DNA of 64,000 nt, taken from NCBI RefSeq assembly GCF_000247815.1, contig NC_021700.1, positions 22,275,208-22,339,207 on the forward strand, written 5' to 3'. Shown here piece after piece: positions 27,472 to 42,500 of the stretch. Within the stretch, counting starts at the first letter, position 1. The number at the start of each line of letters is the position of its first letter. The notes below the pieces were generated by a model. It saw only the letters and a list, made by a program, of their open reading frames with translations, was not told where the DNA came from and made no database searches. The DNA comes from Ficedula albicollis (Eukaryota; Chordata; Aves; Passeriformes; Muscicapidae). The position numbers and the translations under genes were made by a program.

Positions 27472-30400
27472 GTCCTGATAGCTTTCCAAAAGCAAGGGTA
27501 AAAAAAGAGGTGTTAAAACATGCAGAGATGAATAGAGCAAGCAAAGAACCCATGGCAAGCACAGACAAAGAAAAACATACTGCCAGTACATTCTGCCTTC
27601 TCTTCAGGGGCTTTCAAGGACACCAGAAAAAGGGAACAAGCGAGTTCATTGAGGAAGAAAAAATTCCATGAACACCCTGTTGATTCAGGAAGACTGCTGG
27701 TGACAAAATGCTTTTGACTCATAACACTCTACGAATTTGCCCAAAGCAAGGTGCCTCAACCCCACTACTGACATTGTTATATAAGGAGACACACCTGTAG
27801 TGAAAATGTCGGAATTTTAGTGGTTTCACATCTTTCAGGTCATGGTATTAGGGAGGTCCATGCACAGCCCTGCTACAGGATCTGCAAAGCAGCAAATGAA
27901 GAAAGGCCTTTCTGGAACACACTAAGAACTGACACTGGTCTTCATGGCCACTTCACAGTTTCTGCTAAGTTCCTTCTTTTCTCTTTTGCCATCTGAACTA
28001 TTTATGAACCCATCCCAAATAAGCCCTGTCTGACCCCCACAGTTCCTTTTCCCTGCATTATAGATGTGGGATATTTTCTGTGAATTTTACTTTCATGCCA
28101 GAAGAGTGCAACTGAATTGGGAATCACTCTTACATCAATTTTAGCAGGCTAGCAAATAAAGCAATCATTTTGATTACAGTAAAACAATGTCAAACAGCTA
28201 ACCTTTGGCAGATGTTTTGCAACTTGGCTGGATTTGAATGGATTAATCTTGCACTCAGATTTGAATCTGGATTTTACCCCTTAATACTTCATTTCTTTAC
28301 TATTTAATGTAATTTCATTCCATGCAACCTCCTCAGCAAGAACTTCTGTCACAACATAGGGCTGACTGGATGTCATTGCACCATTCACTTCATCTGGGCT
28401 ATCCCTCAAGATCAAGAATATTTGTTTGTTTGTTTGTGTGTTTATATATTTAGCCAGGCTGAAAAATCAGCTGTTTGATCTTGAGCAACAATCAGCAATG
28501 AGCTTTTGATTCCCGCCCTTGCTTATATTGATTTGCCATGGCTTACAAACTCAAAACTTTCCAAGGAGAAGGAAAAGAAACTCCTCCTTTGTTCATTATT
28601 CAGATTGTTCCATCTTGTCCTTTAAGATAAAAATTTATGCTTTCCACACCTTTATAAAGTATAAAGACCGCATTTTTCTTAGAGCTGTGACGAAAATAGA
28701 ATTCCTTGTTTACTCATCAATGGAACAACAAAAGGATAAGGAAACACCACTGAAGGGTCACCCAAAAGAATAGATTTCTCTTCTTCAGAAAAGTGGTATC
28801 ACGGAATTAAACAGATTTCCAGAGTTATAGCACAAATCAACCCACCTGCCCCCACATTGCATTGCTGCAATTGCTCCACAGAACCTGCCCTCTGACAGCA
28901 GACCAGGTCCCCACAGGCTGCAACTCCTTTCTCTGAGCTGTCTTCAGGTATCCTTCTCCAGAGGCTGCTGCACTACCCTGTTTCCTATGTTTTTTATTCC
29001 TTTAGGCTTTTATCCTAGCTCCACAGTCAGACTCATTTTCTGCTTTATAACAATAACTTGTCTCAAGTAGTCAGCAGACTTTATATCCTAATTAGAGACA
29101 TGTAGGCAGTACAACACACACAATGCCAATAACGTAGTATTATTTATGGTTTATGGATGTTTATCTATTACCTGCCAAAACTGACTTTTATTCTGCCTGG
29201 CATAATGTTTTGGCAGTCTTTTGACATCAAAAGAGAGATAGCTAATCCTCATGCACACCTCAGTGAAAATCAAAACACAACACAACACTCCTCTGTAAAC
29301 TTGGAAAGTGATTACCACTCAGTCCTGCACAGAAATTCCAATGTAAAGAACAGGAAAAAGCCAAAGATGGGATTTGATTTGAAAGTTCTGTCTTAAGACC
29401 CTAGAATCTCATTCCATCCATGCATGTGACAGAAAACTTTTAGCAGCAACATTTTTTGCTAAGTAAACAATAGCAAGTTAAGACAGAAGGAAAGTATTTT
29501 TATTTCACTGACATCTAAACAGCAATAATTTATGCCTAGCAAATTGTTATGAATAGCTTTCATGTTATGAAACTGCATAGGCCTCCTAAATTTTAAGTTG
29601 CCTGTATTTAAGGAGGTTTTGCTTAAACTAAAATGAAACTATGAAAGACCCAAAAGCGATCTCCCGTTTTTCCCTATACCTAAAAAAATTAGTGTTCTCT
29701 TTTTACAGTTACATAACAATTAACTTTGCTAACAGAGATTAGTTTCACAAATCCACATAAAAATTATTTTAAAATAAATTCTACCTAACTGATGAATATC
29801 TTGCAGTTCCAAAAGTTCTGTTCCATTTATGTTGTTTAAAAAAAAGTTTCAGATAAATTCCTAAGGTGAATACCTAAAAAGTGAAATGGAAGCAATAGAG
29901 AAATTAGTCATATCTGCTTGTCAAATTGTTTTCAATTTTGAATACACATACAGAAGGCAACACTCAAAATTTCCAGTTTCATATCTTGTAATATCTTTAG
30001 AATATGTGCCTCCATCTTTCAAACTAGAGTAGAGAAGAGAATCATAAGAACATCAAATTTTGCAGTGGAAATCTTCTAGACTTGTATATGATAGGAGGAT
30101 TTACCTTTCAGGTTGTATATGCAATGTATTATTTGTATGCTTCAAAAAATATGCATGGCAGATTCTACATCACTGTGTAACTACATATATATAAATATAT
30201 ATGCCACGATAAATCTGACAAGCATTATGACAAAAATCTGTTTGTACAGGGCAGGGTTTCAGAATAAAAGAGTTTGGGCCAAATTGAATCATCTTTACAC
30301 ATCTAAATCTGCAGCAACACTGAGGTAGGTGAAGATCTTAGTGCACTTTTAGAAATAGTCTCCTACTTCTAGCAATGGTTCTAACTTCCCTCCCACAGAA

Positions 30401-31219
30401 CTACCACTTGAAGGCTGATGTGTAGAAAAGAAGAGAGCTTGTGTATTCCAAAAATAGATATCCCTTGCACACAAGTAAATGTAATTCCAGCTGAAAGGGT
30501 CCCTGGGAGAGACAACAGCAAGAGAAAAATTTTCACAGAGAGTATACTAGCATGCATAAACTGAGGTTTCCTCAACTTCTGAAGAAGTTGCATATTTTCA
30601 ATAAGGAAGAGCCCCAGCCTTTCACAGCCTCAGCTGTCTGGGCAGTTTAACCACTCCACTTGCATGGATCTGCAAGCCTCACTGCAGAAGCTCCTCACCT
30701 AACTGCAGCAGCACTATCATATTTCACTGGATATGATAAGGATATGCAAGGATAAGGAACTCAGGTGGCTGATTTCCCACAAGCACTCTGATATCTGTTC
30801 AGAGCTGTGAAGTGTTCTTGACGTGATTTTTAATTTTAAAGAGTTGCCACTTGTGACCTCCAAACCTACATCCCAAACAAGGACACACCTTGAATTTACT
30901 TTGACAACTGGAAGAAAGCATCTCATAATTATACTGCTTTCAGCTGCTCACCCTCTGTACATTCAGCTTTCTAGCAAATTATTTTTCCACAAGTGTTTCT
31001 GTGTAAAACTTCTGGTATCCTATACACAAAAAGTGCTTTATCTCTGAGGGCACAGGAATCTTAAAATATGGATCTTGTGGATAGATAGAGAAAAAATAAA
31101 TTTATCAATTTAAGCAGATGGACAAAAGTCAATAGTCACAAGCCATAGCAAGGAAAATTCCAGTTGGATATAGAGTAAAAATATATTGCCATATGAGTAG
31201 TTTAAGGACAGGCCAAGTT
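27472..31219. other. Unique non-coding sequence
   Basis: No exon, RNA gene or named repeat is recognised in about 3.7 kb. It is AT-rich, with a short TTTG run near 28420-28440 and a short AT-alternating run near 30184-30202. Short frames (up to 84 codons at 28519-28773) have no features of proteins I recognise. Confidence 0.5.
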
Positions 31220-31380
31220 GCTCAGAAATATTGTGCAATCTCCATCCCTGGAGTATGCCAAGATACAACTGAAAAAATTTCTAGCAAAGTGAGCTGGCTT
31301 TGAAATCAGACCTGCTTGAAGCAAGAGGCTGAGCCAGATGACCTGTAGAGTTGCCTCCACTCTCAGCTATCCTGTGGCCC
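31220..31380 (+). mobile_element. CR1 LINE 3'-end fragment
   Basis: The order of landmarks matches the plus-sense 3' region of CR1: 'tccatccctggagtatgcca', then 'ctgcttgaagcaagaggctg', then 'agccagatgacctgtagagt', then 'tcagctatcctgtgg'. In CR1 this corresponds to the end of ORF2 and the short 3' untranslated tail. Substitutions are numerous, so it is an old copy. It lies about 430 bp from the minus-strand CR1 that starts at 31811 and points the other way, so it is a separate insertion. Confidence 0.75.
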
Positions 31381-31810
31381 CACATTCTTCCCACATCATC
31401 ACCTTTCAGCACAGCTGAAAGCTGGGCTACCTCCCAGGGCAAATCCTGGGAACAAGCTTATCATGTGGCACTGTGCAATTCACATCACTGAAATTTTACT
31501 ATCACTCAGGCTAAACACTTGCCACCTTAATTTCATCCTGATACTTCATGGCAAATTTTCATGTAATGGTTATAATTCAATTTTAAAAAGAGCTTTACAA
31601 CTTTTAAATATGCAAAGTATTCCCTTTTATTATCTCTAGAGTAAGTCATTCATATCTATTCTTCCCTCCTAAATCACATCTAAGCCCCAAAATAATTTTC
31701 CGTTTTCTTCTATTATTTGGCTGCTGTCCAAAAGCAGACAGTAAAGGTAAAATCTTGGCCCATCTGCATCCAACTGAGAATTTTAAGATTGGTTTTAATT
31801 ATGTAGATTT
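31381..31810. other. Unique spacer between two CR1 copies
   Basis: About 430 bp of AT-rich sequence separate two CR1 elements whose 3' ends face each other. I see no gene or repeat in it. Confidence 0.6.
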
Positions 31811-33712
<1,902 letters not shown>

Positions 33713-35690
33713 CACCTGAGATTAATCTATTCTTGTGTATTTCAGTTAATATTTCCTGAAATTGTCTTGCTTTGTTATAATTTAGATTGAAAACTGATAA
33801 TACCTCTGTACATCTATACGCATGTCTGATTCTGATTTTTCAGTACAATTTTGTTCACAGTTCTCTGTATTTGCCTTTCTAGAAACTCTAGGTAAGATGT
33901 CCCTGACCTCTGAATATCTATTAAATGAGACTCAACTTATCTCTGTCTCTAGAATCCAGTTCTAGTTTTACCTGTATTCTGTTTCTGGAGCCTCAGTCAT
34001 ATGGCCTGTTGTAAAACCATATGCAAGTCGTGTCAGTTAATTACTGAGCAAAAGTTCTCTATGTCTTTAATTGTGATTCTTCTTCATTCTTTCTATTCTG
34101 ACAGTATGTGACTTCCCAGAAGGAAAACAAGCCACAAGGCCAGTCTGAATTCCTTGGTGATCTGCTTTACCACATCTGACTTTCTTTTATTAGATATATG
34201 CACAATTAGAGCTATAATTATGGCTCCTATTATCCCATCCTTACTAATCTGGTGACAGATGTTCCCTCTGGCATTCGGTAGTTCTTAGATACAAGATAAG
34301 ACAGATAAGTTAAGGAAGATGAGATATAAACTTGGATTGTCAACACACCATTGTCCAATGTCAAGAAGAAAGGATAGGTGATCAGGAGAAGTGGAAAGGA
34401 AATTTTTATGCTCAGCCACAGACACTGAGATTCTAACAGGGATGAAATAGTACATGTGAGCGCATTTATGGAAAACCAGATGAGAGCTGCCGGATGGGTG
34501 GAGGCATATGCTCAGCAACATTATTTAGAAAAATAAAATTGTCTGGAAATAACAGCAAAAAAGCTTACACAGGGGGAGGAAAGAAAGGAATGTAGAAATG
34601 GAATTTTTTCTTCACATCTACTAGCTTATTTTTTCAGGGCATTTCCCTCCTTCCTAGGTTTCTTTCAAGCTTACTTAACAATTGTTTGGAAGATAATGTC
34701 TTTGTCTGAGATTACCAGGAGGCATAAGTACCCCCTAAAACCAGGTTCTGTATTCAATATGAAAAGTTTAGGTCATTCAGTAGGGTGTATCAATGAATCA
34801 AAAAAAAAAGTGATAGGAAGATGCAGAAAACTCAGAGAGAAACATCTCAAAGGACAAGCTCTTAATATGAAATTATTCTAGAAAGTGTGAAAACAGTGCT
34901 CTACTGCTAAGAATAGTCTGAGGCAGCAAAGAAGCAAGCAGGGAATCTGGATGCATGTTGTCACCTACTTGCCCTTAGCAATCAGAGTGAGGCAAGCTCT
35001 CATACGTCAGTTTTGCACACTGAAGATGAAGTTGAGAGGAGAAGAACAAGTAGGGAAGAGAACAAGTATTACAAATATTTTTTTTCTTGGTATCACAGTC
35101 CATAGAAACTGAAGTAATTAGCAAAGATTTCCACAGCAACTTCTTCATAAAACAGCACACAACTAACATAAAAACCCCCAGGGTTAAAACAGCTCTTCTG
35201 TGATTGAGCCTCCAGGCTAAACTGGATCTTCCATGGCCAGTACAGAGTCCTGTATGAAGTATGCTTCTCCAGCTAGCCTGAATTTTCTGTGCCAGAGTGC
35301 ACTTCTGAGTAGACTAAGGAAGATCTTTATAGGCTCACCAAACTGATATCCAGGCTAAACCTCAAGTTTAGGATTCTTCAGTGCTGGGGCAAAAAATACA
35401 ACTCTTCCACCCCACTTTAATAAAATGTCATAGCCCCCTGCAGAGGCAAAACACATACATCAATACACTAGCCTTGGGTAAAATAATAAGGCATGGGAAG
35501 GTCTTGAGCAGAGACATTGCTGCAGATCTGCTGGTCCCATCTATGCTGCTTTTTAAGGCTTCTCTCCTGTTCTGTCCTGGGGCCCCTCTTGCTCCCTAAC
35601 AAAGGTCTCTAAGGCATATCCACAGAATATAAGGTACATTTGCACTGCACACAGGTTTCCTGCTTCTGTCTCACAAGGCATGCCACCACC
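33713..35690. other. Unique non-coding sequence
   Basis: No gene, RNA or transposon recognised. AT-leaning sequence with short chance frames only. Confidence 0.5.
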
Positions 35691-35832
35691 ACAACAAGAA
35701 GAAGGAAAAAAAACAAAAAAATTGCCCCCTCAAAAAATCCACAAAGATTTTAAAAACATACAAAAAAACCCCAAGACAAAACAAAACAAAACAAAAAGAA
35801 AACAAACAAACAAAAAAAACCCCAAAAAATAT
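35691..35832. repeat. A-rich low-complexity tract
   Basis: About 140 bp dominated by AAAC, CAAA and AAAACCCC words, similar in kind to the A/C-rich DNA at 26796-27068. The complement reads as T/G-rich and keeps frames open (70-89 codons), which are not genes. No adjoining retrotransposon body is recognisable, so I cannot say whether this is a degenerate retroposon tail or simple sequence. Confidence 0.85.
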
Positions 35833-38800
35833 GAGCGTGAAAAAACATGGATAGAGGATGTGAGTCAGAGATGTGTTCTCCAAGATGTGAACCTGTTCTT
35901 CTCAGGGCTGCTCTCAGACAGTGGCAGTACCTGTTTGCACCCATACCTGGCATCCCAAACTGGTCTGGAAGGCTGGCACCTGTTCCTGAGGATAAGTGCA
36001 TGTGCATGCTTATGTGCACATGTGCATATGTATAGATGTATATGTGGAAGGCAAATTTTAGGCAGAAGGCTTCTGCCTGGATGCTGAGTTAGAGAACCAG
36101 CTGCTCATTGTCAGGTAAAGATGTTTTCATCCCTAACAGGAGGCAAAATAAGTCACTGCACTCTGGGACAGCTCAGATTTAATTTTCTCACTTGCAGAGG
36201 CCATCGGATGAGAGGAGGTGCCAAATCCAACCTTGCCACATCACCCACGCAGCCACAGCCACATGGAGATCACCAGACAGGCAAGCTCCTGCCTCAAGTC
36301 CTTCTGCATACTCTGGACCTGGCACCTGGTGGAAAGGTAGGCCTGAATGCCTGTAATTGAGAGAGTAGTGGAAGAGGAACACTGTCTTAAAAGCTGCTTA
36401 CTTTAAAAATCTTGCTGGATACATCCAAATTAACATGTGCTGGGAGTGGCAGTGTTTTGCCCAAGGAAACACAGGCTCCTCAAGAAGCTATGTGTCATTA
36501 TGTCCCTTCAGATCAGCCTCCAGATGAAAATGACAGTTCTGCCTGGGAGATCCATGCATAGGATCTAGAAGGAAAAAGGCAGTGTAGCTGCCACAGGGAA
36601 AATCTGGTAAAAGAAGAACAACATAATGGCACTTCAAGCTCCCTGTGGCAGCTCTGCCTTCTTGCAGCTGCCACTTTCACCTGCCCTGCGCTCCCACCCC
36701 CGAGGCTCCTGGACCAGCCAATACAACCAAGCCAATGAAAGACTTCGTTCCAGAGATAATCTAGGTACATCTGGGAAGAACCTTTCCCAAAAGGAGCTCT
36801 GATGAACCCCTACATCCTCTGAATCCAGTTGGCTGTGTGAAAAAGGGACACACCCTTCACTTTCTCCAGACCAAACATCAAGCATTTATGACAAAGTGGT
36901 TTGGGTGGAAGTCTCAGCTTGTGGTGCCATGGCCTGGGCTGGCTGCCTGAGTGTGAGAAGGGTGGAGACTGGGGTGTGGTTTCTGCTGGTAGTGCCTGTA
37001 GTCAACCGTGCAGATGAGCCCTCCAGCCCCTGCCAGAACTCAATCTGCAACACATCAGCTTAGGTAGTAGTGGCCGTGAAAATGGAAATGGTATACAGCA
37101 CAGGAGCAGGGTGCAGGAGGGTTTGTGTCTGTCTTTGCTGATTTTGATTTTGAGGTGTAGAAGCATTTTTTTTAAGTGAAGGCCAATGTAATGCCATCAC
37201 CTCTCTGCCATAACTGAAGACTATGAGACTGACCACCTTGGTAAGCTAAAGGAGCACAGGTTGCATGCTCCTGAGCTGTTCCACCTCACCAGTGAGAAAA
37301 AGGGAGCAAAACAGTGCCTAAGGGAAGGTTTTGTAGGGATGAGAAGGTCTGTGTGTCTGCAAGGATGCTCAATGCCCTTGACAAAACCAGTGGTGTCTGG
37401 CTTTCCTCCACATGCAAGGATACCTGTTCTTGTGCAACAGCTGCTGCTCGCTGTGCTTTCGATCCCTGCTGCTGTGGCAGGGTCTGCCCTACCCCACTGC
37501 TCAGCATGGCAAGGGCAGGTGGGTGGTGTGCTGGATGGCTCTGGGGCAGCAGCTCTGGCAGTGGCAGCAGCTGGAGGGAGAAAATGGGGTGCCACGAGCA
37601 TGCATGTAGCCAGCAGCGGCTGCTTGTGGCTGCTGTGAGTAGCCTGTGCTGTATGGCTGGCAGTGGAGCTAGGTACCCCAATCACAGCAACATGCATGAG
37701 CTCTGCTTCTCTGCTCCACGGAGACTTCAAGGGCAGAGTCTGTGTCGGCCTGTTGTGCTGGATGTGTCTGTGTACCACAGTCACTCTGATACAGCTTTTC
37801 CCAGGTGTGATGCTTGGAGGTGTCCATAACCATGGAGGTGTCTCCTCAGAGTTGCACTTCAGTGTTTAAAATGTCCTGAGTGTGATTCAAGACAGAACTT
37901 CACAAAGCTGACAGATGAAGTCATGAAGCTGTGGTAAAGCATTCAGGGTCTAATTTTCTCTAAAGTGACCTTAAGCCACTGCATTTCTTTTGCTTCAGAT
38001 TCTCATTTATAAAAGAAAAATAAATACGCCTTATGTCTCAAGGGTACTCATAAGTTATGCCTGCTAATTAGTATAACACATACAGTTATTATGGTAAATG
38101 AGCCTATATAAGCAGATAAGAAATACTGTCATTCAATGATTGTCAGCAGAGCCTGTAAAGGTACTGGTTTCTTCACAAAGTGATCTCTCCAGTGCTGTGA
38201 TCTAAGTAACTATGTCTCACATTAGCTTGGTTCTCAATGCATGGAAATAAGCCCTTTTGCAAGACTATTTATACACTGGAGCACAGGCAAGTGTGAGCTC
38301 TGCCTCCTCCTACTCCAAGCTAAAAAACTGATGATGGTGTATTAGTGCAGACAACACAAGGTAAGTGCTACAGGTAAACTCCAAGAGCAAACTGTGCCAA
38401 CCAGCAGAAACTGATGGCTGAACCATTCTCCTGGCCATCATTGCCACAGAACGACAGCTTTCTGCAGAAAGCCCTTGTATTCTCCTTTAGTCTAATGTAA
38501 CAACAGCCAATCTGGGGAAAATAGTTTGCAGCAGCAAAAAAGTGAAAGAAGCAAGCAAGTGAAAGGAGGGAAGTGCAGTTCTGCTATGCCTGTGATAGAT
38601 ATTTGCTGACTCCCGTCCATTGGAATATTGAAGCACTTTTCACTGAAATCAGAGGAAGTCAGCTTTGAAGGAAGAAAATAATGCTCAAAGAAAGGATGTT
38701 TGCCTCTCCACCAGGCTGATTTTCCACAGTCCATTTCTGTGTATCTGAAACCAGGCATTGATAGCAGGAGCCCTGGCACAGAGCGCCTCTCTCAAGCGTG

Positions 38801-39540
38801 CAGCACCGGCAGCTGCTGCTGTCAACTCCACAAAAGGGAGCAAATCCTGCAGCCTCTGTGCAGCCACAGTCCATCGCCACAGAGCACCAGATTTGTCCTA
38901 ACTCACTTTTTCATTTTCCTCCAATGTTTCAAAGTTCCAATAGTCCTTAAAAGATTTAAACTTATGAAAAAATTGCAACTAATTGACCATCAGCAGCTGA
39001 AAAGGTGTATTTCTAAAGAAACTGCTGGCATTTGCTCAAGAAGAAATAGGATCTGATGCGAGTGCATGGGAAGGCTCTTTAACAACATTTTTTTCTCTTC
39101 CAAAATCCCTACCGCCTGTTGCTTTTACAAGAGAAAGCATACTTTACTTTTATTAAAGTAAGTCCTAGATTTAGAGTTCCCCTTTTAATCTAGGAGATTT
39201 CTGACATAATAACGTCATGTTTCTTCATGTTTAATACGTTACTAAAATATGCTGTTGACAGATACTTTGCCAGTAGAGATTTCCCCTGGGAAAATGAAGT
39301 AGTATAGACTTCCTTCCTCATCTGAGAAAAAACCCCAAAACACTCAAATGTGTTTTTCCAGGCAGCTGGTCAAGGAAGCAGGTGTCAGACTCACAAGAAA
39401 GTCTGCAAGTTCTGCATCACAGCCCCCTTCTTCCCCTGCCCAGCTGATGGCAACACCCCACACACACTGAGACTGTTCCTTGTTTTAGTAAGAAAATACT
39501 TCCTTGTTGCCCTGAGGGCATTTAGCCTATACTATATATA
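35833..39540. other. Unique non-coding sequence with a GC-rich CTG-containing patch
   Basis: At 37260-37830 the sequence is GC-rich with many CTG, GCAG and TGG words. Frames up to 187 codons open on both strands there, none with a recognisable domain. A high-complexity AT-rich segment at 38000-38160 reads like possible regulatory DNA. No transposon is recognised. Confidence 0.5.
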
Positions 39541-39548
39541 ATTTGACT

Positions 39549-39571
39549 ATATATATATATATATATATATA
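39549..39571. repeat. (TA)n dinucleotide microsatellite
   Basis: Roughly 11 TA units follow a shorter 'tatactatatataatttgac' segment. The word 'tatataatttg' occurs at both ends of the run, suggesting slippage duplication. Confidence 0.9.
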
Positions 39572-42500
39572 ATTTGTACAAACAACTTCCAGTTCACACT
39601 GTGTTTATTTCCTGCCGCAGCTATCTGTCTTTTGTGGAAGCTAACATTTCTTTGCAAGTTGTCCAGCTGCTTGGTTTGGATACTTGGCAAGTTTGGCTAC
39701 ATTTTCTAATTTCATAAGTCTCCTTTCCAGCCTTCTGCCTCTCCTGTCTCCCCTGCAGCATTTATCTCTCTCCCTTATCCCTACAACCGGCTCACTAATC
39801 TCCCCCATTCATTTCCAAATCAGTATCAAAATCCCCATTCCTCCATGCATTTAAACCCCCTAAGGACTTTCTTTCCTCACACACTGGGCTCTGTTATGCT
39901 CTCTCCCTCAGCCTGCTCCTGCTGCCCCAGCAGTACCAGCCTGCTCTCTGCACCCAAGCACAATCTCCCCTTGTTGAGGCAGCCACCCTGGCTCGCCCGC
40001 CCGAGCCATCTGGACCCGCAGCCTGCGCCTCACTGAATCCCCGGCTCTAGGAGCTCATCTGCATGCCCTGCCCCTGACAATCAATTTCTTTCCTCCATCC
40101 GCTGCTCTTCAGGCTGTAAATCAAGGATTACTATTGCTCTCTGTGAAGCATTTTAAGAAGCAAGCTGGATTAGGCAGTCTACAGATTGAGGTGAAATCAT
40201 GTATTTTGTTGTCTTAAGAAGCGTTTGACAGGCAGGTGCTACATTGTGTGCCAAGGGAACAGCTGATGAAAAGGAAGATGTTATAAACATACGCACAACA
40301 CACAAGTTGCTTGAAAAGTTGGTATTTATAAGGGTTGATTCACAGCTATGCAAGACGTCATTATTTATTTCCTTATATTATTTCCTTATTTTATGTACTT
40401 GAGATTTGCAAAGAGGAAATAAAAAATGGCAGCTTCTCAATTTTGGGTAAACATTGGCAAAATTCCTGTTTCTAAAAGTGATGATTATATGCAGGTGGTT
40501 TCCTACAGTAAAAGTTCACAGTGGATAGTGCAAAGCAAATCCCTCTCAATACAAGAAAAGGAAATAAAGATGAAGGGACAAGTGGCGCGAAGACTTAAAT
40601 AAACAGATTTATCATCACAAAACACTAAAAGCCTGTTAGCAGCCATGGGAGTTGACAGCAATAGAATTAGAGCTCAGCTTGTCATTTTGCCAATAGTTTT
40701 TTGTTGTTGGTTTGTTTGTTTTTTTTTAAGTTGCGTTGGTCAAAAACCTACTTCATCCTGATTTCCTTCAGGTCTGTGTTTTTTTGTCTCCTAAATGCTC
40801 CACCAACTACCAGAGCAAACCAGCTTCCCCCAGGCTTGCGTGCATCCTCATCAGTTCAGAGCACTCGCAGCACCCGGTCCAAGCTGGCCCTGGCACAGGT
40901 TGGTGCACACCAGCCAGAGTGGTGCTGGAGCCCCACTGCTCTGCTAACCAGCTGCTGCCAATTGCTCAAGGGCACTTCTTGTGCTGTAATTCCTAAATGA
41001 ATCACTAATTTTGTTCTCTATTCTACCTGGATACTTGCTTTCATAAAAAAATAAAAGAATTTATCTTTAGGATAAATTTACTGCTCTTCCATGTAATGCT
41101 GCAACAAAACAATGGACTTAAAACTTACTTGGCAGAAGCTGGCAGGAAAATGGACAGAAGGTGTTAACGAGATCCCCAAGGCCTTGTTCTGGCAAGAGGC
41201 CATGGTGCCACTTGGATGGCATCACTGCCTCATGTTAATTTTAGCTCTCCCTGAGGAGGTCTGACACTCTAGTGAGTTATGCCCTCCCAGTACAGCCAGA
41301 GTTTATGCAAGGAAGGAAAGTAAAGAATTTGGTTTGTGCAGCAAAGCAATATATTGGAAGCCATATCTGGGTCTTGGCTGTAGTGCTGGGTCCAAAAAAT
41401 TATTTGCATTCTAAAAAATACACAGGAGGACTTTTTTTTCCCACATTGCAGTCCAATGCCTGTCTAGTAATTTAAACTGGACAGGATCCTCTCAACCAAG
41501 CTCCATTTGCACAGATGCTGGCAGATATACCTGAAGGGCATTTCTCAGCCCAGCTGACCTGAATATCAAAAGCTACATCTGTTCTAGGAAAACTTTCCAG
41601 TCCTGGAACACCGATAGATGACCCAGCCCCATCTCTATGCGGTATTGGCGTGTGACCTGCTCAGTCCTGAGCGCTGCAAAGAGAATCAGAATGTATGCCA
41701 CGGCTGGGAGATACATTCCTCCTCAGCTAGATGTCCAGAACTGTGATTTGAGATCTCTCCAGGAATGCAGAGTGGCATAAAACCCGGAGACACTGTGTGC
41801 TTCCCTAGATTGGCAGTTTGACCACTCTTTCCTCTTACCACCCTTGACATAATACAGATGTTGACAATGCTTCTGACTCAACATCTCTTTCTCACCCAGA
41901 AAACAGCAGGGACTGTCCCTAAGCCTCTGTTTTGGCTGTACCTTGACACCGTTTCAGACTTGCACGTTAAATAAACAAAAAAGCATGGTAATATTGTATC
42001 TTGCTAGTGACAGAAAAGCATCTTCATCGAGAGCAGGGACTCAAAACCCACATCCACCTCTGAAACCCAGTGATGTAGCTGTGTTTGGTGCAATACCAGG
42101 CAGCATCACTTTTCTGGCACTGACAAGTAGGAAGTTGTTTGCCAAAGCCCAATGGCAAAGGGGGTTAAACCTTGGTGAAAGGCTAGGCAGAGTCCCTGCT
42201 GATTTCTTTTGGCTACAATCAAGGTAAATCACCAACAACAAGAACATTTGTTCCTTTGGTATTTCCCAAGAACCAGTTCATATACATGACAAAGCACCAG
42301 GAAGAAGACAGTGATATTCCCCTTCCACATGGGTGTCTGCACAACATGTATCCAGCCTGCCTGCACTTATTTGCAGCTCAAGAATATATAGCAATCCTAG
42401 CTGCTGTGTACTTGATCTTCTTCCAGGAGTATTTACAGAGTATCAGAATTAGGTCTCTCATGAGCTTCATACACCAACTTCAGCCATTATTTTCTGAGAC

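Noticed and set aside
26780..27568. 262-codon minus-strand hydrophobic frame resembling a membrane protein
   Set aside because: The Phe/Leu/Val richness comes from the T/G-rich complement of A/C-rich DNA. The peptide is doubled because the DNA is duplicated.
37221..37784. 187-codon minus-strand frame
   Set aside because: Lies in a CTG/GCAG-rich patch and overlaps four plus-strand frames. No domain recognised.
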